A stretch of 64,000 bases of DNA from Meira nashicola. Its lineage: Eukaryota > Basidiomycota > Exobasidiomycetes > Exobasidiales > Brachybasidiaceae. Made by a program: the position numbers and the translations under genes. The stretch is taken from positions 624,519 through 688,518 of the forward strand of contig BCJU01000003.1 in NCBI GenBank assembly GCA_001600355.1, read 5' to 3'. Shown here one piece after another: positions 18,164 to 28,185 of this stretch (positions are counted from its first letter, which is position 1; each line of letters starts with the position of its first letter). The notes beneath the pieces are model-generated. The model saw only the letters and a program-made list of their open reading frames with translations. It searched no databases and was not told the DNA's origin.

Positions 18164-19111
18164 ATGAGTGGAAAAACTAAAAGAGAAAGAAACGGATCTG
18201 ATGGAGAAGAAGATGGTTATTCAACTTCATCTTCTTATGCTCCTTCAGCAATCGATGTTTCATTCAATTATGTTGCACCGACAGAGATTGATTTTATGGC
18301 ATTAAAGAGACTTATACAACAACTTTATCATACACATTCATCTGATATCGATTTAGGACCTTTATCCGATCATATAATTCAAATTGGTAAACAAGAATTA
18401 GGTGATTCAGCAATAGGAACTGTAGTAAAAGTGGAAGATGATGAAGATGGAGATCCTTTTGCATTTGCAAGTGCATTAGATCTTTCAAACAAAGAGAATC
18501 AAGCTTCAAAAACGCTATTATCGTATTATAATAGAGTCCTGACAAATCCTTCTTCTTCTTCATCAAAGGTTGCTGCATGTTCAATCTCTTCCCTACTTCA
18601 ATCAAAAGATCAAAAAGTCTTGCAAATCTTTCACGAACGTATGATAAATATGCCACCGCAAATTATGCCACCATTATACAAGATGCTTTTTGAAGAAATT
18701 CAATCAAACAAAGAAACACCAACTCATTTACTATTTTTCTCGAGAGTATTCTCAACAGAAGCTTTTTCTGATGGCGAAGAAGAAGATGATCAAATTCCAC
18801 CTTCATCAAAAATAGGAAATGGTAAACAAAAAGGAAAGAAAGCAAAAAAGACAAAGCCACTAAATAAAGCAATCACAAAAATGTCAACAGGAACAAATGC
18901 AGAAGAAGAAGTTGGATTATTTCATCCGGAAGACGCATTCATTGCAAATCATGCTTTGCATACATTCACTTTTCGTTTTCCTGCTGTCAAAGATTCAGAT
19001 GATAGTTTCAATGCACCAATGTATGGACGTATTGCTATCGTCAAAAATGATCCTCAAACATTACAAAAATTATTAGATGAAATGAATATAGCTTTCGCAA
19101 TTTCTACTTAA
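18164..19111 (+). CDS. BCP1: BCP1/BCCIP family protein
   Basis: This is a 315-residue homolog of yeast Bcp1 and human BCCIP. The yeast protein is a nuclear chaperone linked to ribosomal protein uL14 and to export of Mss4. The family signature appears as IDVSFNYVAPTEIDFMALKRL (two overlapping parts, residues 30-52), then GTVVKVEDDEDGDPFAFASAL (parts around 85-108). The C-terminal half carries LFHPEDAFIANHA and RFPAVKD. A Lys-rich, possibly nuclear-localising patch lies at about 225-240. The 3' end faces the minus-strand SGT1-like gene about 40 bp away. Confidence 0.92.
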   Translation: MSGKTKRERNGSDGEEDGYSTSSSYAPSAIDVSFNYVAPTEIDFMALKRLIQQLYHTHSSDIDLGPLSDHIIQIGKQELGDSAIGTVVKVEDDEDGDPFAFASALDLSNKENQASKTLLSYYNRVLTNPSSSSSKVAACSISSLLQSKDQKVLQIFHERMINMPPQIMPPLYKMLFEEIQSNKETPTHLLFFSRVFSTEAFSDGEEEDDQIPPSSKIGNGKQKGKKAKKTKPLNKAITKMSTGTNAEEEVGLFHPEDAFIANHALHTFTFRFPAVKDSDDSFNAPMYGRIAIVKNDPQTLQKLLDEMNIAFAIST

Positions 19112-19153
19112 TTCTCATGTATATTATCAATTCATCATTTCATACAAATTATT

Positions 19154-19871
19154 TTACCATTTACGTGCCTCCATACCTTTTGGAGGCTCAGTCTTGACTT
19201 TTCCCTTTTTCACATCTTTCCAATTCGTACTTAATGCCGTTCCACCTGATTCTTGATAACTTTTAATCATAGCTTTACGTGTATCATCATCTGAATTAGC
19301 ATATAATTGCTTGAAAAAGTCATCGATTGAACCTTCACTACTGGTTCCGTTTCCTGAAGTTTTATTCTGCTTTTCTTCTTCTTCATCAACATCTCTGAAT
19401 GAGTCCCACTTTGAGCGGCGAGAAGAAGTTGTTTCTGAAGTAGAAGCAGTAGTAGTGCCAGCAGTAGCAACTGTTGTATTTGAAGAACTACTACTATTCG
19501 CATTACTACCTTGCAAAGAAGGCCATTGAATGCCAGGTTGTAATTTTTGTAAACTGATCTCCACTTTGGATGGTAAAGTTGTTACTGCTGAATTTGAAGT
19601 ATCAATTTCTCCAAACAAAGGAGAAATTTCTAAACTTGATTTTCTGGGAGCATTAATGGTCAATCGTAAAGATTGATTAGTAGTATCTAACTGGATATCA
19701 TCTTGCGAACATCCTTTCACGTAAACAGAAACGATAACTTGAGTTGCCGTTTGAAAGAAATCAAATCTATACAAAAATAGAACACAGTTAGATAAAATGT
19801 ACATTAGTGAATTTGATAAACTCATTTAATATTTCTTACCTTGGCGGAGGAGTAATCTCTTCACTTGTCAT
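19154..19871 (-). CDS. SGT1: SGT1-like CS-SGS domain protein without TPR (two exons)
   Basis: Sgt1 is an Hsp90 co-chaperone of SCF and kinetochore assembly. Exon 1 is 19840-19871 (32 nt, MTSEEITPPPR). The intron is 19767-19839 (GTAAGA...ATAG). Exon 2 is 19154-19766. The product has 214 residues. The CS domain runs from RFDFFQTATQVIVSVYVKG to PGIQWPSL (about 11-95). A Ser/Thr linker follows, then the SGS domain with DDFFKQLYANSDDDTRKAM and SGGTALSTNWKDV, ending MEARKW. The tetratricopeptide domain of human and plant SGT1 is missing, and exon 1 leaves no room for it. CacyBP-type CS-SGS proteins are an alternative, but the SGS tail is SGT1-like. Confidence 0.88.
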
Positions 19872-19931
19872 CTTCAAATGCGGTGTTGATGATGCTGAGC
19901 AAAAAAGTTTTGAAGTGTTGATCTACATACA

Positions 19932-19939
19932 TGCATGCA
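19932..19939. promoter_or_regulatory. TGCATGCA palindrome upstream of SGT1
   Basis: An exact octamer inside ATGCATGCAT, about 60 bp upstream of the SGT1 ATG on the minus strand. ACGCGT follows at 19959-19964. Confidence 0.45.
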
Positions 19940-20072
19940 TCTCACTCCACCCAAACGCACGCGTCAGAAAATAAAAGACAATTACGAAAAATGAATATTC
20001 TGAATCGTTCTAAAGGTATTGTATGTAGTGAAAATAGATGTACAAATGTTTTAAAGCTTGAAAAGATACTAA

Positions 20073-20754
20073 TCACTTGCGAACAGGTGATAAAGGCCTA
20101 TTGAATCCGCCTTTTCTTTGCATATATTGTCTCCATGTTCTCTCTTTGCGTACTTCTGCCGTTCCTGTTTGATTACCTTCGACTTTCTTTCCCTGTTAAG
20201 AGGATCGCAGAGATTGTGTCAGTAAAATAACAAACATATTTCTACCCAGCACACTTTTTACTCACCTTTGTAGTACCAAATCCTCCGAATCCCATCGCTT
20301 TCATCATATCATCTTCTTCATCTCCATCCACAGCGCCTTCTTCTTCTTCCTCTTTAGCTTTAGCAGCTGCACGTGAAGCTTCCTCTTCTTCTTCTTTTTC
20401 TTTTTGTCGCTTCTGTTTACGTTCTTCTTCATCCCTTCTTGCTTGTCGTGTAGGCGGTGAAGGTTGTCTCCTTCTAGAATAATTATCTCTATGTGAATAA
20501 CGATCATCTCTTCTTCTCTCTTCATAGCGTGATGATGTTGCTCCTTCCCTTCGATAATCTCTACTTGAATTTCTTTGATCGTATCTCCTTCCATCTCTGT
20601 CATCGTGACCGTATCTTCTCTCATCTAATCCTGTTCGCTCTCCACTTCGAGAAGAAGGACTCACACTTCTACGATAAGCATTACGATCTCTATCCAAATC
20701 ACGATAATCACGTGGAGGTGCACGATCACCACCATTGTTATGTCGGGAGGACAT
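20073..20754 (-). CDS. SNRNP27: U4/U6.U5 tri-snRNP 27 kDa protein (SNRNP27), two exons
   Basis: This tri-snRNP protein influences 5' splice-site choice. Exon 1 is 20266-20754, the intron 20193-20265 (GTGAGT...AACAG) and exon 2 20073-20192. The product has 202 residues. The N-terminal ~110 residues are Arg/Asp/Ser/Tyr-rich, like an RS domain, followed by a charged coiled-coil-like stretch. The conserved C-terminal block MGFGGFGTTK-GKKVEGN...RQYMQRKGGFNRPL spans the splice junction, so the downstream exon is required. Without splicing the protein would end VSKKCAG and lose the family signature. Confidence 0.93.
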
Positions 20755-21042
20755 CTTCGAGATTGATCAAAGTCTTTATGATTGTGATTGGATGAGAAGT
20801 TAACTTTATTTTGTATACAAATTATGTTTTTGCATGGCTATTTCCCTCCGCCGCCGCCGCCCTTTTTTTTGATCAAGGCGTGACGCTAAATGCATTTGTA
20901 TGCACGGCTTAGGAAGAAATGCAAAAATCTATATCCGATAAGGATTAAGGACCGAAAAAACCGCGAGTCAGACGAGCAAGGTATATGCATACATTCTTGT
21001 CTTCTTTTTGTTTTTATTATCATCATCCACAATAACAAAGCA

Positions 21043-21987
21043 ATGGCCAAAGATGGAAGTAATTCACTTGATAGTGAAAATAGACAAGCACCTTCATTCT
21101 CAACATCATTGATGGCAGGTGCATTATCAGGTTTATCGGTAGATTTATTATTTTATCCAATAGATACATTAAAGACAAGATTACAATCTTCACAAGGTTT
21201 TTGGCGTTCGGGTGGTTTTACAGGAATTTATAGAGGAATTGGAAGTGTTGCAGTTGGAAGTGCACCGGGAGCAGCTTGTTTTTTCGTTACATATGAAAGT
21301 TTAAAACCAATCTTATCAAAATTCGATTCTAATAAAACTTCTTTATGGACAACTGCAGGATCACATATGGTTGCCGCAAGTTTAGCAGAAGTAGTTGCTT
21401 GTATGATTCGTGTACCAACTGAAGTGATCAAATCACGTCAACAAACATCTACCTATGGTATTAAAACAAGTTCAATAGCAGCATTAAAAGCTGTTATACA
21501 AGAATCAGGTTTTAGAGGATTATATGTTGGTTTTGCAGGTACAGTTGGAAGAGAAATTCCTTTCACATGCATTCAATTTCCACTTTATGAACATTTAAAA
21601 TTACTCATCTCTCAATCAATCTTCTTTCAAAATCTCGATCCAAATTTTTCACCTTTAATCAAAAGAGATGCAAGATCGATACCTACTTGGCAAGCAGGTT
21701 TAGCAGGAAGTATTGCGGGATCTATAGCAGCAGGTTTAACAACACCTTTAGACGTCGTCAAAACTCGTATCATGTTAGAAAGAAGGGGAAAAGGCGAAAC
21801 TGCTATTAACCAAACAGGTGTAAACACAAAAATCTTACCAACCCTTCGTCATATAGCTGCAAACGAAGGTATCAAAACTCTCTTTTCCGGTTTCATACCA
21901 AGAACGATTTGGATCGGATTAGGAGGATTTGTATTCTTAGGAACGTTTGAAGCAGGCATAAAGATCATTCAAGGTCCAGTAGCATGA
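21043..21987 (+). CDS. PET8: Mitochondrial S-adenosylmethionine carrier (Pet8/SLC25A26)
   Basis: This inner-membrane carrier imports SAM into mitochondria in exchange for SAH. It has 314 residues and the three-repeat carrier fold. The signature P-x-[DE]-x-x-[KR] appears as PIDTLKTR (from residue 39), PTEVIKSR (from 125) and PLDVVKTR (third repeat). The SAMC hallmark LQSSQGFWRSGGFTGIYRG directly follows the first repeat motif. I start at the ATG at 21043 (GCAATGGCC), since the 51-codon upstream extension is basic and unlike the family. A TATGCATA element lies about 50 bp upstream. Confidence 0.95.
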   Translation: MAKDGSNSLDSENRQAPSFSTSLMAGALSGLSVDLLFYPIDTLKTRLQSSQGFWRSGGFTGIYRGIGSVAVGSAPGAACFFVTYESLKPILSKFDSNKTSLWTTAGSHMVAASLAEVVACMIRVPTEVIKSRQQTSTYGIKTSSIAALKAVIQESGFRGLYVGFAGTVGREIPFTCIQFPLYEHLKLLISQSIFFQNLDPNFSPLIKRDARSIPTWQAGLAGSIAGSIAAGLTTPLDVVKTRIMLERRGKGETAINQTGVNTKILPTLRHIAANEGIKTLFSGFIPRTIWIGLGGFVFLGTFEAGIKIIQGPVA

Positions 21988-22061
21988 TAACAATAATGAC
22001 ATCTAAAGAAATAGTATAGATTTTTGTAATATACAAGAGGTAAAATAATGACATTTACCAT

Positions 22062-23113
22062 TTAAACCCGTAAAACAGGAGTTTGTGATTGAGAGAGTAA
22101 TTTGCTCAATTGATCCACTTGAACATCTTCGCGAATCACAGTTGCTTTAACATCATTATCAGGGTTTGCAGGTACAGAAATTTGTTCACCTTCAATCTTC
22201 CATCCAGGGTATCGTGCGATAAAGTTTGGTAATTCTTGCTTTGACAAATTCAAATATTCGGCTAATCTTGTCGAGCTGATTGTACGGAACGCACCCTTTA
22301 CGCTTTCCAAAGCAACTTGTCTGATGTCATCTTCAAATCCATTTGCTCCTTTTGCAAGTTCACGTACATCGCTGTAATCGGAAGATGCAAATGTTTTCCA
22401 AAATAATCTGAATCGTGCTGAGAGAAGGTAAGAGGATAAATTGGACAATTTGACGATCAAAGCATCGGTAAGGTTACCGGCAGCTGGAACTGATGCAGCT
22501 TCTTGAGTTGAACGTTTAATTTCTTCTTTTTGTTCTTCTGTTGCTTCTTCTGGGAATGAAGGGGTAGCAGAAGGTAAAGTAGAAACGGGAGCTTCGCCTA
22601 ATAGTGACAAGCATAAATTGAAATCTGGAAATGGAGCAGCTGTTAATGCTTTAAGGAGAACAGAAATAGCGACCGAATAATCGAAATCTTGAGGATTGAA
22701 TTGGAACCTATAAAAAGCAGAGGAAAATGTCAGCAAAGAGCTCTCAAGTGGACATTGGGCAAATCCACACTCTTCATCTCAACTCCTTTGTCCATGTATC
22801 AGATAGAGCTAATAACAAGCATGCCTCCCTGTACATCTCTCCATTCAAAAGTGACATACTCGGCTTGCGTACTGGTGTACTTGATCATCGCGTAAAATTC
22901 TATAATCTCATTTCTCCTCTCTCCTGAAACTCACAATTTCAAAATTGCCAAATTTGCCAAACAATCATATTCTCCATTTTGCATTTGTTGTTCTAGATAT
23001 TCAGTTAGAACGGTCAAATTTTGTGGATTATATCTGTCCACGCCTGAAATTAATTGTTCGATATGTTCAGGTCGTGTTGAAGGTGTTGTCCATTGTGATA
23101 CGGATGTCGCCAT
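22062..23113 (-). CDS. EIF3K: Translation initiation factor eIF3 subunit K (two exons)
   Basis: eIF3k is a PCI-type accessory subunit of the 43S initiation complex. Exon 1 is 22935-23113. The intron is 22708-22934 (227 nt, GTGAGT...TATAG). Exon 2 is 22062-22707. The product has 274 residues. The splice joins ANLAILKL to FQFNPQDF, matching the family sequence around the helical HAM domain. Exon 1 also shows the signature GVDRYNPQNL. The intron is about three times longer than any other I place in the window. The gene is divergent from RPT3. Confidence 0.92.
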
Positions 23114-23493
23114 TTTTGATAATTATATCGAGAAGATGGTTGAATGCCATTCTTTGCACATCAAACATTCTTCTGAATTATACTCACTCCTTCAATTTAG
23201 GAAGAAATCAATCGCGCAAACGCTACAAGCTTTAATTCGGAAAGCTCACGTGAGTTGTTAAAAGCCTGGCTTGCAAGATCAGCCTTCTGTTAAATCATGT
23301 GTATGCATACAGTGTGTTCGACGCGCGTACAGATTTACAAGAAGCACAAACTGCACAAACCACTTTCCAGTTTGGTAACCAACCGACAGTACGCGTGTCC
23401 AGAGCAACAGTGGCTACTCTTGAGATGGAGGAATGACTAACAACCCTTTCCCTTGTTCTTTCGTCCATCCTTCCTTTATCATTTGTGCCAAAA
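23114..23493. other. Divergent promoter region, eIF3k / RPT3
   Basis: About 380 bp with GTATGCATAC at 23301-23310, CAAACTGC at 23347-23354 and ACGCGT at 23391-23396. ACGCGT and the CAAACTGC octamer (in reverse) also occur between RPN7 and RPN6. I see no gene. Confidence 0.5.
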
Positions 23494-24738
23494 ATGGAGG
23501 AGATTGGCATTTCAATTCGCAAAGAGGAGCCGACATTCGAAGATGCGGTTGCCGAAAAGACTGCATTACACAATGAAATGGCACAGGAAGAAGATACATT
23601 TTTACGATTCAAGAAGCTACAGCAACATTTAGAATTCTTGAGTACGATGGAAGATTATGTGAAAGATGAACAGAGAAATTTGAAAAGAGAACTTGTTCGT
23701 GCTCAAGAAGAAGTGAAGAGAATTCAATCTGTTCCATTGGTGATTGGACAATTCTTGGAACCTATCGATCAGCATACAGGTATCGTTGGATCAACAACAG
23801 GATCCAATTATGTCGTTCGCATCCTTTCAACGATTGATCGTGAACTTCTCAAAGCAAATAGCTCCGTTGCATTACATAGACACTCTAATAGTCTTGTTGA
23901 TGTTCTACCGCCAGAAGCTGATTCAAGTATCGCACTTTTAGGTCAAGAAGAGAAGCCCACAGAGACATATGCCGATATTGGTGGTTTGGATATCCAGAAG
24001 CAAGAAATTCGCGAGGCTGTAGAATTGCCTTTGGTACAATTTGATCTATACAGACAAATTGGTATTGATCCACCTCGTGGTGTGCTGTTGTACGGTCCAC
24101 CAGGAACAGGAAAAACAATGCTTGTGAAAGCTGTTGCAAACGCAACAACGGCTTCCTTTATTCGTGTGGTGGGATCAGAATTTGTACAAAAATATCTTGG
24201 TGAAGGACCACGTATGGTAAGAGATGTTTTCCGATTGGCAAGAGAGAATGCACCAGCAATCATTTTCATTGATGAAATTGACGCAATTGCAACTAAACGT
24301 TTTGATGCACAAACTGGTGCTGATCGTGAGGTTCAACGTATCTTGCTCGAATTGCTCAATCAAATGGATGGTTTCGATCAAGGTAGTAACGTTAAAGTAA
24401 TCATGGCAACCAATCGTGCTGATACGTTGGATCCTGCACTTTTACGTCCAGGTCGTTTGGATAGAAAGATTGAATTTCCTCTACCTTCTCGACGTGAGAA
24501 ACGTCTAATTTTCCAAACGATTACTGGAAAGATGAACTTAGCACCTGATGTAGATTTGGAAGATTACGTTTCTAGACCCGATAAGCTTTCTAGCGCAGAA
24601 ATTTCTTCAATCTGTCAAGCTGCTGGATTACGTGCCGTTCGATCGACGAGATATGTTATCATTCCTTCTGACTTTGAAGATGCTTGGAAGCAAGTTGTCA
24701 AGAGGAGTGATGATGGAAAGATGGAGTTCTATACCTGA
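23494..24738 (+). CDS. RPT3: 26S proteasome base ATPase Rpt3 (PSMC4)
   Basis: This AAA+ subunit of the 19S base unfolds substrates and opens the 20S gate. It has 414 residues. A coiled coil covers about residues 33-78 and the OB region about 80-140. Walker A is GPPGTGKT (201-208), Walker [10 protein letters not shown] (255-263) and the second-region motif [17 protein letters not shown]. The C-terminus FYT is the hydrophobic-Tyr-X motif that docks into the 20S ring. Start at 23494 (AAAAATGG). A splice-like pair after the stop (24761-24831) may be a 3' UTR intron. Confidence 0.97.
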   Translation: MEEIGISIRKEEPTFEDAVAEKTALHNEMAQEEDTFLRFKKLQQHLEFLSTMEDYVKDEQRNLKRELVRAQEEVKRIQSVPLVIGQFLEPIDQHTGIVGSTTGSNYVVRILSTIDRELLKANSSVALHRHSNSLVDVLPPEADSSIALLGQEEKPTETYADIGGLDIQKQEIREAVELPLVQFDLYRQIGIDPPRGVLLYGPPGTGKTMLVKAVANATTASFIRVVGSEFVQKYLGEGPRMVRDVFRLARENAPAIIFIDEIDAIATKRFDAQTGADREVQRILLELLNQMDGFDQGSNVKVIMATNRADTLDPALLRPGRLDRKIEFPLPSRREKRLIFQTITGKMNLAPDVDLEDYVSRPDKLSSAEISSICQAAGLRAVRSTRYVIIPSDFEDAWKQVVKRSDDGKMEFYT

Positions 24739-25154
24739 GCTCCTGACATGTATTGTATCTGTGAGTATACACGAGATTCTGCGAGATTGGCAAGACATCG
24801 ACTGACATGTTTCTCCTATTGCTTTTGACAGAGTAGAAGCATTATTAAATATATATCATCAGCATTATCAGATTGCATGAGCAAGATAAATTAGTAAGGA
24901 AGCAGTTTTTATTTCCCCTCTCTCACACTCACACACCCGCTTAAAATTCACTTTGCTTCAGCGTAGCAATCACTCTACTCGCTGTAGCTTGCAAACGAGC
25001 GGAAGATAAAAACAAAAGGCCGCTTACTCACAGCGGCGGGTATTCGATACCGTTGACTGTCCTATGTTTTGCTCTTTTGTGCCTACATTCCCTTCTTTGT
25101 ACTTTATCAGTAATGAATCAATCTATTGGGTATACAAATTGTGAGAATTACAAA
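24739..25154. other. Convergent intergenic region, RPT3 / ALG12
   Basis: A possible 3' UTR intron of RPT3 (GTGAGT at 24761, TTTTGACAG ending at 24831) is followed by AT-rich sequence and a GC-richer stretch with CCGCTTACTCACAGCGG near 25020. A frame beginning at 25053 uses TTG, not ATG, and overlaps ALG12 antisense, so I do not call it. Confidence 0.5.
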
Positions 25155-26810
25155 TTAGTGCTTTCTTCTCTGACAAAGCCAAACTACTTCACGCCAATTG
25201 AAAACAATCGGAGAAAAAGATTTTTTGATAGAGATATGACCAAATTCGGAAAAAGAGATTGGTCTTCCGTTTTGCATCATTGGCTCAAAAAGTGATGGTA
25301 GATGACAATCTTGACGATCGGACAACAAATGTGTAAAGGTGTTGATCAAAGGATCGATTTGATCGTTTGTCTTGTTTGTTTCGAAAATATTTTCTGTTTT
25401 ATCGTATATCCACATATTTAAATTGCTAGCAAGAACGTTTGGAAGTGCATTGATACCAAAAGAACTTTTAGGAGAAAATCTTTGAGCAAGATTTATACTT
25501 TGAAATAAACTTACTCCAGTCATTGCAGGTAAAACGTCTATATGTACAACTGTTGAATTTTGATTAGGTAATAGTTGATGTAAAGTTCGTAATGCTTCAC
25601 CTCCGGGATAATTTCCTGCACTTGCATAAATTGAAATGGCTGTCAATAAAATTGTACCGCTAAAAAGAATGCAGATAAAAAGCCGACCCAACAAACGATA
25701 ATAACGAATCTCTCCGATTCCTTGCCAAACATAAGCTCCTCCTTTGGCAGCGTAAAGGTTGAAGAGTGGTGTTAGATAAGTGATAAATCGAGTCTCTTTG
25801 TGTCCTAAACAACTCATGATTGCGATATGTGATACGATTACAATCATAGGTTTTAGTTCATTATTTGAGTTTGATCGAAAAGAGATTGCCATACCGACAA
25901 GGACGAGTAAGATGCATGGTATAGAAATCAATTTTGCTATATGCTGTGTAATGTATGCATGCCAACTTGAAACACCCCACTCTGAACTCTTTCCTTCGAA
26001 AACGTTGAATAAGATTGCCTCTAACTCCGGCCAAGCGAGTCCTTTGATAGAATTAGGGTTTATCGGATTCCATAAATGAAAAGGTCTACCCCACATATAC
26101 GTATCTAGTGGAACTGAAATTGCAAGTGCAATAAATCCGGCAAATAAGCCAGTTTGTACAACTGCAATGAAAGATCGGATCCCTTCACTTGCTATCATAA
26201 GCGCGATCGGGATGATCAATCCAACTATTTCCAATCTTGCAATTACTGCACAAACAGTTAAAATGAATAAGCCAAGATATTGTTTCGATTTTGATTTGGA
26301 CTTTGAATCTGCAAGACTAAATGCTAATGCACAATTGACGATCGGTAAAATGATTCCATTTGGCGTTGTTCTACCTGCCCAAAAAAAAGGATGAAATTGA
26401 ATCGAATAAAGTATAAAAAACAATCGTTTTGTTAATCTATTTTGTCGTCTTTGAAAAACAAAGTTTGCGAATAAAACAATAGAAAGTGTATGCAACGTGG
26501 TCAATACCAATCGAATCACTAATCCTGCATTTGCGCTATTTTGGATTAAATTGAAAAATCGAAAAAAGACTAAGATCGGATAAGATAAAAAAGTTAGTAG
26601 AATTGGACCGAAAAAAGATCTTGGTACTGCTCCTGTAAATGTTAAATGATCAAATTTTAATAAACTTTCTTGTGTTGTTCCTATTCCAAAAGCTAAAAAG
26701 TCATGAATTGCTTGTAACGAAAACGATTCTTCAACTTTAGTAAATGGAGCTAAGATTATATGAAGATAAGAAATGATCAGTAAAGATACTGTTTCAATAA
26801 CTTTCAACAT
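25155..26810 (-). CDS. ALG12: ALG12 mannosyltransferase (dolichol pathway, GT22)
   Basis: This ER membrane enzyme adds the eighth mannose (alpha-1,6) to the dolichol-linked N-glycan precursor. It has 551 residues and about 10-12 hydrophobic segments. Family signatures are KVEESFSLQAIHDFL near the N-terminus (about 25-40), FDHLTFTGAVPRSFFGP, FHLWNPINPN and the luminal GHKETRFITYLTPL. NYPGGEALRTLHQLL lies in the C-terminal part, in the order seen in ALG12. A (CT)n run lies directly before the start codon. The substrate is built from mannose supplied through PMM (5875). Confidence 0.93.
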   Translation of the reverse strand: MLKVIETVSLLIISYLHIILAPFTKVEESFSLQAIHDFLAFGIGTTQESLLKFDHLTFTGAVPRSFFGPILLTFLSYPILVFFRFFNLIQNSANAGLVIRLVLTTLHTLSIVLFANFVFQRRQNRLTKRLFFILYSIQFHPFFWAGRTTPNGIILPIVNCALAFSLADSKSKSKSKQYLGLFILTVCAVIARLEIVGLIIPIALMIASEGIRSFIAVVQTGLFAGFIALAISVPLDTYMWGRPFHLWNPINPNSIKGLAWPELEAILFNVFEGKSSEWGVSSWHAYITQHIAKLISIPCILLVLVGMAISFRSNSNNELKPMIVIVSHIAIMSCLGHKETRFITYLTPLFNLYAAKGGAYVWQGIGEIRYYRLLGRLFICILFSGTILLTAISIYASAGNYPGGEALRTLHQLLPNQNSTVVHIDVLPAMTGVSLFQSINLAQRFSPKSSFGINALPNVLASNLNMWIYDKTENIFETNKTNDQIDPLINTFTHLLSDRQDCHLPSLFEPMMQNGRPISFSEFGHISIKKSFSPIVFNWREVVWLCQRRKH

Positions 26811-27230
26811 CCTCTCTCTCTCTCTCCTTTTGCTATCGGTAGTAAAGATTTAAGGTTTAAAAAGACATTAACCGGTCCCCTAAAATGCAATAGCATTCAT
26901 TCAAAACGCTAAATTGGTGTTCTTCTTTGTATTTTGCATTTTGACCTGCATAAAAGTGGCGCGTGCATACATCCACCCCACTCCGAACTCCACCTACCTA
27001 ATTCTAACGAATGAATGGACCCCCAACAGATTTTAGGCAAAAGGACAGTTGTTCATGTGTCGTGCGACACTCTCAAACGGGCTACTCGTTCAACAAGATC
27101 ATCTGATTAGCTTATTGAAAAGGTATATAAGTGGCACCTTGAACACAACATCTTCCCTCCAATCATTATCATCATCATCAACAACAACCAATCAATTCTT
27201 CAATCAAATCATCCAAACTCTTGAATCAAA
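26811..27230. other. Divergent promoter region, ALG12 / metallothionein
   Basis: A (CT)n tract adjoins ALG12, a GTGCATACATCC element lies near 26967, and a TATATAA box at 27124-27130 belongs to the metallothionein. The 5' leader of the latter is rich in CAA/ATC triplets. Confidence 0.5.
27124..27130 (+). promoter_or_regulatory. TATA box of the metallothionein gene
   Basis: TATATAA about 100 bp upstream of the ATG at 27231, within AGGTATATAAGTGG. A strong TATA box suits an inducible gene. Confidence 0.55.
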
Positions 27231-27401
27231 ATGCAATCAGCTTGCCCATGCAGTTCAAACGGCTCTTGCCAATGTGTTCAAGTGAGTTTTGATTTATATA
27301 GTGATCTCTATTGAAATACTTACTAATTCCCTTTTTTATTTCAGGCCAACAAATGTCAATGTCAATCAGACTGTTCATGCTCAAACTGCCCAAGCAAATG
27401 A
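27231..27401 (+). CDS. Metallothionein-like 35-residue protein (two exons)
   Basis: This gene is easily missed. Exon 1 (27231-27281) encodes MQSACPCSSNGSCQCVQ. The intron is 27282-27344 (63 nt, GTGAGT...TTTCAG, with TACTAAT as likely branch site). Exon 2 (27345-27401) encodes ANKCQCQSDCSCSNCPSK. Nine of 35 residues are cysteine, arranged C-x-C four times plus a final C-x-x-C, with no aromatic residues, as in small fungal metallothioneins that bind Cu, Zn or Cd in the cytosol. The reading frame is unbroken only after splicing. Which metal it binds cannot be told. Confidence 0.85.
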
Positions 27402-27600
27402 ACAATAACATTATGAAACACAATACATGATCAACCTTTACTCTATGGATTAAGACCTGCTTTTTCCTTCATCTTCGCCATGTTTACACCATATTTTATC
27501 GTTTACTTTTACTCTTTGTCGCTATTCTCCACATAAATAAATTTATATGATACAAAAGACCAAAGATAAATCGACGAGAAAGAGGAAATTTTAAAGTATA

Positions 27601-27975
27601 TTAGTATTTAATATACGGATTGACACCAGCATCATTCTTCATCTTTATCACTTGCGCATCAGTCTTGACTTGTCCCTTCCATTCTTTCGTGGCTTTACTC
27701 TCGTATATCTTTTCTTTACCCCAAAGAGCAACTTTCTTAAACGGATTACTGGTATTTTCCCTATCATAAGCTGCATTACTTGCTTTCTCGCTTGCCTTTT
27801 TCTCTTCTGATGAGTGTCTTACGTTTGCTTTCGAAACACGTTGAAAAGAAGGATCTTTCGCAAGCTCATCCATTTTACGACGATGTCTCGCAATTTCTTT
27901 TGGAACAGGTGCAATTGCCGTACTAAAGAAGTACTTTAACGTCATAAAGAAGAAAGCGTAGCTTAAAAAATGCAT
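27601..27975 (-). CDS. Small secreted protein, unknown family
   Basis: This 124-residue product has an N-terminal hydrophobic signal (MHFLSYAFFFMTLKYFFS, probably cut after TAIA, before PVPKE). The mature ~100 residues are Lys/Ser/Ala-rich, cysteine-free and strongly basic, ending NPYIKY. I chose the ATG at 27975; the frame opens three codons earlier with TTG. A TATAAAA box lies about 70 bp upstream (28044-28050). I find no domain and no clear similarity to the other secreted proteins here. A non-cleaved signal anchor is an alternative. Confidence 0.6.
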   Translation of the reverse strand: MHFLSYAFFFMTLKYFFSTAIAPVPKEIARHRRKMDELAKDPSFQRVSKANVRHSSEEKKASEKASNAAYDRENTSNPFKKVALWGKEKIYESKATKEWKGQVKTDAQVIKMKNDAGVNPYIKY

Positions 27976-28043
27976 GTTGCACAATAATTCTTAAAATTCT
28001 AGTTGTGAGGAAAGGGGGGTGGTGATGTTGAAAATAACGCACG

Positions 28044-28050
28044 TTTTATA
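28044..28050 (-). promoter_or_regulatory. TATA box of the 27601 secreted gene
   Basis: TATAAAA on the minus strand, about 70 bp upstream of the ATG at 27975. Confidence 0.5.
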
Positions 28051-28185
28051 TCTTTCATCACAGCATACACAATGTATGGCGTGGCATGGCGCCATTCATT
28101 TCGTTCTCCGGGGCAAAACAATGCAAAATGATGATATGCGTAATAATGTACAATTGAGAAAGAGGTATCCAGAATAATATGCAAT

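Noticed and set aside
25053..25295. Plus-strand frame with signal-like start and RKR/KR sites, KEP-like at first sight
   Set aside because: The frame opens with TTG, the first ATG comes after the hydrophobic part, and most of it is antisense to ALG12.
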